This document shows, one piece after another, positions 1 through 5,942 of a stretch of DNA of 12,847 nucleotides. The position numbers and the translations under genes are program-made. Numbering within the stretch: position 1 is the first letter of the stretch; the number at the start of each line of letters is the position of its first letter. The notes under the pieces were generated by a model. It was not told the DNA's origin, did not search any database, and saw only the letters and a list, made by a program, of their open reading frames with translations. Source of the stretch: Synechococcales cyanobacterium PMM_0002 (GTDB lineage: Bacteria; Cyanobacteriota; Cyanobacteriia; Elainellales; Elainellaceae); contig CASBQX010000336.1 of NCBI GenBank assembly GCA_949127925.1, forward strand, positions 1 to 12,847. Reading direction: 5' to 3'.

Positions 1-1
1 C

Positions 2-400
2 TACAAGACAGCTAAAAAGCTGATCAACAAAGGAAAGAATATTGGGCATGAAGCGCTCAATATCAAAGGACTAGCGAAAACCCGCATGTCTAAATCCGTG
101 AATGATGCTGGGTGGGGTACGTTCCTGAAAATTCTTGAAATCAAGGCTGAAAGAGCCGGGTTACTTGCAATTCCAGTGAACCCAAACGGTACGACTCAGG
201 ACTGTTCAAGCTGTGGGGTTAAGGTTCCAAAGACGCTGGCTGACAGATGGCATTCTTGCCCTGAATACGGCTGTGAATTGGATCGTGACAATAACGCAGC
301 AATCAATATAAAACAAAGGGCGGTGGGTCATCCCGTCCAAGCTCTCCGAGGCGACCGGAATACCGAGCCTGTGAAGAGAGAAGCCCGCGCTGCAGCGTAG
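2..400 (+). CDS. tnpB: RNA-guided endonuclease TnpB, C-terminal part (5' end outside window)
   Basis: TnpB proteins are RNA-guided DNA nucleases of IS200/IS605 elements, related to Cas12. The frame is open from the left edge; an internal Met codon at 86 is not the start. Visible family marks, in order: HEALNIKGL, with the Glu at 50-52 aligning with the RuvC-II catalytic Glu; SVNDAGWG; the first zinc pair CSSCG (203-214); then HSCPEYGCELDRDNNAAINI, with the RuvC-III Asp codons at 281 and 287. The expected second zinc pair is C-P-x-C-G. Here the second Cys is Tyr (TAC, 266-268), followed two residues later by a Cys (272). The tail after RDNNAAINI is basic and poorly conserved, as is usual. The identity is certain. 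Whether the protein is active is open: the RuvC residues in view are present, but the zinc knuckle is altered. Confidence 0.9.
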   Translation, partial: YKTAKKLINKGKNIGHEALNIKGLAKTRMSKSVNDAGWGTFLKILEIKAERAGLLAIPVNPNGTTQDCSSCGVKVPKTLADRWHSCPEYGCELDRDNNAAINIKQRAVGHPVQALRGDRNTEPVKREARAAA

Positions 401-412
401 CTCAGCGTCGGG
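384..412 (+). ncRNA. Hairpin over the tnpB stop, candidate 3' part of the omega-RNA / right-end structure
   Basis: CCCG-CGCTG at 384-392 pairs with CAGCGTCGGG at 403-412, leaving one unpaired T and a 10-base loop that contains the TAG stop of tnpB. In IS200/IS605 elements the guide (omega) RNA is made from the 3' end of tnpB and the right-end sequence, so a strong hairpin here fits that RNA or a transposase recognition structure. The pairing is seen directly; the RNA identity is inference, and neither end of the transcript is known. Confidence 0.45.
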
Positions 413-451
413 AGTATGTCACGAGCTAGCCAGGATAGGATGCGCTTAACC

Positions 452-465
452 GATTAGCCCTAATC
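452..465 (+). repeat. Small inverted repeat, candidate subterminal hairpin of the element
   Basis: GATTA (452-456) and TAATC (461-465) form a perfect 5-bp stem around the loop GCCC. Its place just beyond tnpB suits the transposase-recognised hairpin of an IS200/IS605 right end. Such a short stem can arise by chance. Confidence 0.3.
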
Positions 466-606
466 CACATCCATTAGTCTTGATACAGTAAGTGCGCAGA
501 ACTTTTGCGTATGATGAGGGTCGAGTCCCTGCCACCGATTGCCACCCAACGGCTGTCAATCTATCAGCCGACGGTTTGTTTCCTAGATCCTTTAAGCGTT
601 GTTATC

Positions 607-2310
607 ATGCTGCTTGACCCTACCCTATCCACCGAGCAGACTTCAACCGCTCGTTCTCCCGCTAGTGAGGCATCGTCTTTGAGTGCCAAACATCGTACCA
701 TTCGCCCGATTGGTGTATATGCACTCGGTGGGATGGCAGTGCGTGGAGACAAGCTGCTGGCGGTTGACTCAATTCGGGGCTATGTGATTGAGGTTGACCC
801 TGCCACCGATAACACCACCATTTTGAACCCGCACCATGCCAGTGAGTTTTTGGGTTCAACGGGGCTGGCGCTGGCCGGAGAGACGGTTTGGTTTACGCGA
901 GATCAGAGTGTCTATCGCTGTAGCCTGACGGATTTTACGCCTCAGCTATTTGTCACATTGCCGTATCCAGCCGATGGCGTGGCGATCTGGCAAACCACGG
1001 TATATGTTACCTGCCAAAAGGCTGGATATATCATTATTTTCGATAGTGAAACTAGTCGTGAGATCACGCGATTTTCCGCACCAGGGGTGGGAGTTGAAAA
1101 CTTAACGATGCGGGGTGAGGAACTATGGGTAAGCGATCGCCTAGAGCGGTCGGTGTACTGCATGGATCGCGCCACCGGGGAGCTGCAATTTAGCCTGCTG
1201 ACCCCGTTTGACAGCCCCAGCGGCCTCGCATTTTGTCCTAGCCCCGACACTGGCGCAGATACCCTCTACGTTTCCTATGCCATCGAAGAAGCCTATATTC
1301 GAGACGACCCCAACAACAGCGATTTCCCCTACGACCTCACCTTTCGCGATCGCACCTTCATCCATCCCCTCTACTTCCGCTACGATCGCGAGGCGAACTA
1401 CACCCTCTCCAACGGGTTTCTAGTGGAGATGATCTATGCCGAAGAAATGTCGCCGCTAGAGTCCGTAGAGCTAAATGGATTAGAATGGCGGATTGCCTTA
1501 CCAGCCGAAACCGCTCGGCAAACGGTGAAGCGAATTGAGCCAATTGGAGTTCCCTTCAAAGAAGAAATCCAGGAAGGCCAGCGCGTTGCTGTGTTTAACC
1601 TGGGCAACCTGAAACCGCACGAAAGTCGCATTTTTGGCTGGAAAGCCTTACTGGAACTGCGGGGGATCAAATATCAGCTAACCCATGCGGATGTCGAAAA
1701 AACTCCACCGCTCTCGATCGAGTTCCAGAACCGCTATCTGGTAGACGACGATGATCTGATGATGGACACACCCAGCATTCAGGCCGCCGCCCGCGAATCC
1801 ATCGGCACCGAAAGGAATTTGCTGCGCAAGGTGCTGAAGATCCGCAACTATGTCTACGATCGCCTCTCCTACGGCATCAAACCCCATATTGACACCCCCG
1901 ACGTGGTGCTAGAGCGGGGAATTGGCTCCTGCGGTGAATATGTCGGCTTGCTCCTGGCCTTGGCTCGGCTCAACGGCATTGCTTGCCGCACCGTCGGTCG
2001 CTACAAGTGCCCGCCCTACCCCGACCGCCAAGGTGTGCCGTTAGAGCCAGAGTTCAACCATGTCTGGATTGAGTTCTACGTCCCTGGCTATGGCTGGCTG
2101 CCGATGGAGTCGAATGTGGATGATGTCATCGACGGCGGGCCGTACCCCACTCGGTTCTTGATGGGGTTGCCCTGGTTCCATGCCGAAATGGCCAAAGGCA
2201 TCTCGTTTGAAAACATGAAAACCCCCGATGGCGGTGCCGATGTCTCCATTGGCGAACTGGCGATCAACCATGTACGATTCATCATTTTGGGCGAATTGCC
2301 GCCGCCTTAG
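607..2310 (+). CDS. Beta-propeller / transglutaminase-like fusion protein
   Basis: Residues are numbered from the ATG at 607 (567 aa). Residues about 33-228 are repeated short strand units with GLAL, ELWVSD and TLYVSY-type ends, resembling a YVTN/NHL/SMP-30-type propeller. Residues about 250-390 look beta-rich (DREANYTLSNGF, QRVAVFNLGNL), as often seen before transglutaminase cores. Residues about 400-530 are a transglutaminase-like core: GSCGEY (Cys442), FNHVWIEFYVPGYGWLPME (His485) and Glu501 where the family usually has the triad Asp. Such cores act as proteases, peptidases or amide transferases; the substrate is unknown. No signal peptide or membrane span is evident, so the protein is probably cytoplasmic. 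Other in-frame starts are ATG 511 and TTG 505; none has a good ribosome-binding site. 607 is preferred because residues encoded upstream look unlike the rest and abut the transposon end. The next gene follows after 8 bases. The domain calls are fairly sure, the function is not. Confidence 0.75.
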   Translation: MLLDPTLSTEQTSTARSPASEASSLSAKHRTIRPIGVYALGGMAVRGDKLLAVDSIRGYVIEVDPATDNTTILNPHHASEFLGSTGLALAGETVWFTRDQSVYRCSLTDFTPQLFVTLPYPADGVAIWQTTVYVTCQKAGYIIIFDSETSREITRFSAPGVGVENLTMRGEELWVSDRLERSVYCMDRATGELQFSLLTPFDSPSGLAFCPSPDTGADTLYVSYAIEEAYIRDDPNNSDFPYDLTFRDRTFIHPLYFRYDREANYTLSNGFLVEMIYAEEMSPLESVELNGLEWRIALPAETARQTVKRIEPIGVPFKEEIQEGQRVAVFNLGNLKPHESRIFGWKALLELRGIKYQLTHADVEKTPPLSIEFQNRYLVDDDDLMMDTPSIQAAARESIGTERNLLRKVLKIRNYVYDRLSYGIKPHIDTPDVVLERGIGSCGEYVGLLLALARLNGIACRTVGRYKCPPYPDRQGVPLEPEFNHVWIEFYVPGYGWLPMESNVDDVIDGGPYPTRFLMGLPWFHAEMAKGISFENMKTPDGGADVSIGELAINHVRFIILGELPPP

Positions 2311-2318
2311 CGCTAACA

Positions 2319-2999
2319 ATGTCTAACCCTCTATCTCCAGAGTCTGTGCCAGATCTTGACGCTTCGAGCATAAATCCGTCAGGGTCACAGGACGATTCAG
2401 CCCAAACTCTGACCCCTAGTTTTTGGGAAAACCGCTATCAAGCAGGCACCGCCCGCTGGGACTTGGGCGAGGCCGCACCGCCGTTTGAGAGTTTATTGGC
2501 AGCAGCAGATGCACCGCAGCCAGGGCGGATGCTGGTGCTAGGCATGGGGCGTGGGCATGATGCGCTGCTGTTTGCCTCACATGGCTTTGAGGTAGTTGGG
2601 GTCGATTTTGCTCCGTCTGCGGTGGCCGCCGCCGCGATCGCCGCCCAGGAACAAGGGCTAACGGCAAAATTCCTTCAGCGAGATATATTCGAGCTGGCGG
2701 ACGAGTTCGCCAACGGGTTCGACTACGTGCTAGAGCATACCTGCTTTTGTGCGATCGCCCCCGCCCAACGCCCTGCCTATGCTCAGCTTGTTCACACGCT
2801 GCTGCGTCCCGGTGGTCAACTGATTGCCCTATTTTGGGCACACAATCGCCCCGGCGGGCCACCCTTTGGCTGCGACCTAGAAGAAATTCATGATTTATTT
2901 GAGCCAGGGTTTGAGGTGCGATCGCTCGATCGGCCGCTCAATTCGGTAGTCAGTCGCCAACACGAAGAATATTTAGCACGGTTTCCCGTCAAAAAGTAG
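2319..2999 (+). CDS. SAM-dependent methyltransferase, thiopurine/halide-thiol (TPMT) family
   Basis: This 226-residue protein is a class I methyltransferase that transfers a methyl group from S-adenosylmethionine. The opening FWENRYQAGTARWDLGE (residues 35-51), the glycine-rich SAM loop VLGMGRGHDALLFA (73-86), the acidic strand end VVGVDFAPS (92-100), the FCAI segment (143-146), LRPGGQLIALFW (162-173) and GGPPF (179-183) are the ordered marks of the TPMT family. That family includes thiopurine, thiol, halide and tellurite methyltransferases, and the exact acceptor cannot be read from sequence. About 30 low-complexity residues precede the family core. The ATG lies 8 bases after the stop of the transglutaminase-like gene, so the two are very probably co-transcribed. 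No ribosome-binding site is clear, so translation may be coupled to the gene before it. Confidence 0.88.
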   Translation: MSNPLSPESVPDLDASSINPSGSQDDSAQTLTPSFWENRYQAGTARWDLGEAAPPFESLLAAADAPQPGRMLVLGMGRGHDALLFASHGFEVVGVDFAPSAVAAAAIAAQEQGLTAKFLQRDIFELADEFANGFDYVLEHTCFCAIAPAQRPAYAQLVHTLLRPGGQLIALFWAHNRPGGPPFGCDLEEIHDLFEPGFEVRSLDRPLNSVVSRQHEEYLARFPVKK

Positions 3000-3070
3000 C
3001 CCCAAAACTAACCCCAAAAGTCGCCCGATGGCAGGAAGAAGCCCGACCTCGTCGTCAAGTAAAAGGGAAC

Positions 3071-3943
3071 ATGTGGATTTACCTAAAATTAATTCTAACG
3101 ATGGCAATTTGGGGGGGTACCTTTATTGCCGGACGGATCGCGGTGCAAACCATGGGTCCCCTGTCGGTGGCGTTCTGTCGATTTGCGATCGCCAGCCTCA
3201 CGCTGCTTGTCCTCAGCTATGGCCTCGATGGTAAGCTGCCTCGCCTCCAACGTCGCCATCTGCCATGGGTGGTGCTGCTGGGACTCAGCGGCGTCTTTTT
3301 CTACAGCATTTTCTTTTTCGGCGGTCTGCAAACCATCGAAGCCGGTCGCGCGGCCTTGATTGTGGCACTCAACCCGGTTGTGATTGCCATAGTCGCCAGT
3401 TTAGTCTTCAGAGAACCCCTGACCCGGCTGAAGCTAGCCGGAATTGCCACCTCGCTGGTGGGAGCCACGATTATTATTAGCAAAGGCAATTTGACCACCC
3501 TCCTGTCTCAAGGGATAGGGCGGGGAGACCTGCTGCTGCTGGGCTGTGTCGCCAGCTGGGTGGTCTACACGCTGACAGGCAAACGAGTGATGCGAGAAAT
3601 CTCGCCGCTGGCGGCCACGACCTACGCCTGCTTGTTTGGCACAGCGGCGCTGCTGATTGTGGCGCTACATGAGGGGCTAGCGCAGACGTGGATGCAGGTG
3701 GCTCCAGCGGCCTGGGTTGGGGTGCTATATCTGGGCATACTGGGAACCGCCGCTGGCTTTCTCTGGTATTACGAGGGGGTGCAGGCGATCGGGTCGGCCA
3801 AGGCATCGATTTTTATTAACCTGGTGCCTGTGTTTGCGATCGCCTTTGCCACTGTATTGCTAGGGGAGCCAATCACTCTGCCCCTGCTGCTGGGAGGTGG
3901 CCTGGTGATTACAGGTGTGTATCTCACAAACCGGAGTTCCTAG
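3071..3943 (+). CDS. EamA-family (drug/metabolite transporter superfamily) inner-membrane transporter
   Basis: The 290-residue protein consists almost wholly of hydrophobic helices. Ten spans can be placed at about residues 3-23, 30-50, 64-85, 94-113, 117-136, 153-173, 180-199, 210-234, 245-265 and 268-286. This is the usual ten-helix, two-EamA-repeat plan. The first helix carries AIWGGTFIAGR and the fourth LIVALNPVVIAI, both typical of the family; the second half repeats the pattern with SIFINLVPVFAIAFA. Members export or import amino acids, purines and other metabolites; the substrate here is unknown. An AGGG stretch sits just before the ATG (3064-3067). The gene follows the methyltransferase by 71 bases on the same strand and ends 20 bases from the convergent ArsA-like gene. 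A run of seven G at 3111-3117 lies in the first helix; the conserved WGGTF shows the frame is correct as given. Confidence 0.9.
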   Translation: MWIYLKLILTMAIWGGTFIAGRIAVQTMGPLSVAFCRFAIASLTLLVLSYGLDGKLPRLQRRHLPWVVLLGLSGVFFYSIFFFGGLQTIEAGRAALIVALNPVVIAIVASLVFREPLTRLKLAGIATSLVGATIIISKGNLTTLLSQGIGRGDLLLLGCVASWVVYTLTGKRVMREISPLAATTYACLFGTAALLIVALHEGLAQTWMQVAPAAWVGVLYLGILGTAAGFLWYYEGVQAIGSAKASIFINLVPVFAIAFATVLLGEPITLPLLLGGGLVITGVYLTNRSS

Positions 3944-3963
3944 CTAGGAGCAGAGGTGAACGC

Positions 3964-5838
3964 TCAGAACAGCAGATCGGCGGCGATCGCAATTTGGGCT
4001 TGGGAGGCGATCGCCCTTGGCAACTGAGACAGGCGCACAATGGTTTGTTCAGGGAATAGAGTCGGCGCAATCTCTTGCCCTGGCTCATAGCGGTTGTGAA
4101 CCACATACTGCTGGCGCATGCCCCGGTCGTTGAGCGTTTGGGTCAGCCGTGATGCTTCTGCCAAAATGGCAGACTGAGCCTGAACGACGCCGATGAACTC
4201 GGTATAGGCAGGGTCTTGCAGTTTCTTTTGAGCCTGCATCACCCGCTGGCGTAGGGTTCGCAGTCGTCCCATTAGCTCTACCCGTCCGGCCACATCTTGA
4301 TACTTAATCCACAGTTTAAAAATCCAGCCCAGCCAGTCGCCCATCGCCGTGGGCATTTCCAAAAAGCGCAGCAGATGCCCAGTCGGCGCGGTATCTAGCA
4401 CCACTAGCTGCTGTTCGCCCTGCTCTAACAAGTCCATGACGGCAATCAACGACAGCATTTCGTCAATGCCAGGGAGCGCCTGAGCCACAATCCGCCGCCA
4501 TGCTTCAGGGCCATAGGCCAGCTTCAAGTTGTCGTCGCCCGTGTCGCCGCTCATCATATCGGCCAATTCCCACAAATAATCATTGCGGAATTGATCTAAC
4601 ACCTGCTCGGCGTCAATTTCCTGGGCGCTGAGATTGGGGGTCAACTCTAGCGGGATGTGGGTCAAGGGTCGCCCTAGGGCATCACCGAGCGAGTGCGCCG
4701 GGTCAATCGAGAGGACTCGCACAGGGCGATCGCCATGCCGCGCCGCCATGCCCCAGGCGATCGCCGCCGCCACCGTGGTTTTGCCCACACCGCCCTTGCC
4801 ACCTACAATAATCAGCCGCTGCCCAGCGGTCATAAAATCCTCAAAGCTGGGCAATAGCTTGGGAGGAAGGAAGGGCGAAAGGGTGGAACGGGTCTGCATT
4901 GGCTGGATAACGGCAGACGCGGAGACCACTGCACGCAGCAGCGCGTCGAGCAGAACCTCCCCGACGGGTTCCTGTGCCTGCTGCTGCATCACCCAAATGG
5001 GCAAATCGGGCGCGATCGCCTCAAATTTTTCCAGCAGTTCGGCTTGCTCCGTGGCGCGATCGCTGGCAGCCGTGTTCGAGATCCGATTGACGAAGATCCC
5101 GCCTACCGGAATCTGGAGCTTGGTTAGCCCTGCCAAAAACCGTCGAGTTTCCAGATAGCTCATCGGTTCGGCGATCGCCACCACCAGGCACGCTGTCTGT
5201 GCCGCATCTTGCAGCAAATGCCGCCCTGCCGCCAGCTTTGTCTTCATATCCAGCAAGAAATCATCCGCCTCATCTGCCGCACAGCTTCCCGCCAGAGACT
5301 GGCTGATGACACGATGTTTTTCCTGAAACAGCTCCAGTGCGCCCAAAAAGTTATCCAGAAAATCCATCAAGTTGAACAGGTTCAGCGTGTGCCCACTCGG
5401 AGCCATATCTACCACCACCCGGTCGGCCTCGCCATCCTGCAAAATCCGCTGAATTTCCAAAATGCTCATCAGCTCATCTAGCCCCGGAAAGCCCAGATCC
5501 CACACGGGAGTCAGATCGTCTCCATCCACAAAGCTACCGCGTTCGACCAATAGCTCCAACACGCTGCCATAGCGAGCTTTGAACTGATCTAGCAATGCCT
5601 GGGCATCCAGCGCCTGCACCTGTAAGTTAGGTAAATCGGGTAGCGATCGCGCGTCACTAGCGACAGGCAGCTGCAACACATCGGCCAAAGAATGCGCCGG
5701 GTCGGTCGAAATTAACAGCACCCGCTGCTGCGGAAATTGCTGCGCCCAACGCCGCGCAAAGCCACAGGAAAGCGTGGTTTTGCCCACGCCGCCTTTGCCA
5801 CTAAACATCGCCAGGGTAAGAAAATCGTAGTGCTGCAT
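3964..5838 (-). CDS. Two-domain ArsA/Get3-family ATPase
   Basis: Residues are numbered from the ATG at 5838 (624 aa). Two tandem SIMIBI-class ATPase domains are plain. The first has the deviant P-loop GKGGVGKT (14-21), STDPAHSLAD (44-53) and DMAPSGHT (144-151). The second has GKGGVGKT (347-354), SIDPAHSLGD (377-386) and DTAPTGHLLRFL (482-493). Both signature lysines are present. The tandem plan is that of bacterial ArsA, the arsenite pump ATPase, and of a fused Get3/TRC40 dimer, which targets tail-anchored membrane proteins. Only three cysteines occur (about residues 25, 186, 217), all in the first half, and there is no CxxC. The metalloid site of ArsA, which needs a Cys in each half, therefore cannot form. 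No ars genes are nearby. A TTG at 5859 would add seven residues but sits two codons after a stop. The gene diverges from the CDC48-like gene. Family sure, client unknown. Confidence 0.9.
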   Translation of the reverse strand: MQHYDFLTLAMFSGKGGVGKTTLSCGFARRWAQQFPQQRVLLISTDPAHSLADVLQLPVASDARSLPDLPNLQVQALDAQALLDQFKARYGSVLELLVERGSFVDGDDLTPVWDLGFPGLDELMSILEIQRILQDGEADRVVVDMAPSGHTLNLFNLMDFLDNFLGALELFQEKHRVISQSLAGSCAADEADDFLLDMKTKLAAGRHLLQDAAQTACLVVAIAEPMSYLETRRFLAGLTKLQIPVGGIFVNRISNTAASDRATEQAELLEKFEAIAPDLPIWVMQQQAQEPVGEVLLDALLRAVVSASAVIQPMQTRSTLSPFLPPKLLPSFEDFMTAGQRLIIVGGKGGVGKTTVAAAIAWGMAARHGDRPVRVLSIDPAHSLGDALGRPLTHIPLELTPNLSAQEIDAEQVLDQFRNDYLWELADMMSGDTGDDNLKLAYGPEAWRRIVAQALPGIDEMLSLIAVMDLLEQGEQQLVVLDTAPTGHLLRFLEMPTAMGDWLGWIFKLWIKYQDVAGRVELMGRLRTLRQRVMQAQKKLQDPAYTEFIGVVQAQSAILAEASRLTQTLNDRGMRQQYVVHNRYEPGQEIAPTLFPEQTIVRLSQLPRAIASQAQIAIAADLLF

Positions 5839-5942
5839 AGTGCCCAATGAGTCAGTCAATGCCTACACCGTTAGAGTGCCCAAGAACCTGGGATGACTAG
5901 AGAGGTGGAAGCAAGAAATCGGCGGGACTGGGGCTAGACTAC
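5839..5942. promoter_or_regulatory. Divergent intergenic region of the ArsA-like and CDC48-like genes
   Basis: These 104 bases must hold the promoters or leaders of both outward-reading genes unless either is read from elsewhere. Neither a convincing sigma-70 box pair nor a ribosome-binding site could be found for either gene. A CCCA...TGGG imperfect dyad lies near 5880-5892, too short to weigh. Confidence 0.45.

Larger units (their letters stand above)
1..465 (+). mobile_element. Right end of an IS200/IS605-family (TnpB-carrying) element, partial
   Basis: The window opens inside the transposon-associated nuclease gene tnpB and continues into its 3' flank. A hairpin spans the tnpB stop codon (384-412) and a second small hairpin lies at 452-465. 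Subterminal hairpins instead of inverted terminal repeats are the known design of IS200/IS605 ends. The left end, and any tnpA, would lie before the window. The right boundary cannot be fixed from one copy; 465 marks the last structure seen, and the true end could fall anywhere up to about 500. The stretch has no HIP1 octamer and looks more A/T-rich than the genes that follow, as expected for an acquired element. Confidence 0.7.

Noticed and set aside
480..484. TTGAT as the target motif of the TnpB element
   Set aside because: That motif is known for ISDra2 and lies beside the left end of the element; here it is on the right side, so the match is probably chance.
480..515. TTGATA (480-485) and TATGAT (510-515) as a promoter for the propeller/transglutaminase gene
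   Set aside because: Each box is close to consensus, but the spacer is 24 bases, well beyond the workable 16-18.
2416..2862. Long open frame (148 codons) on the minus strand inside the methyltransferase gene
   Set aside because: It lies wholly opposite a gene with clear family motifs, and its product is Arg/Pro/His-rich with no recognisable domain.
4634..5158. Open frame of 174 codons on the plus strand opposite the ArsA-like gene
   Set aside because: It overlies conserved ATPase sequence and its Ser/Arg/Cys-rich product looks like an antisense translation.
3964..5838. Reading the ArsA-like gene as part of an arsenite efflux system
   Set aside because: The metalloid-binding cysteines are missing and no ars gene lies nearby.
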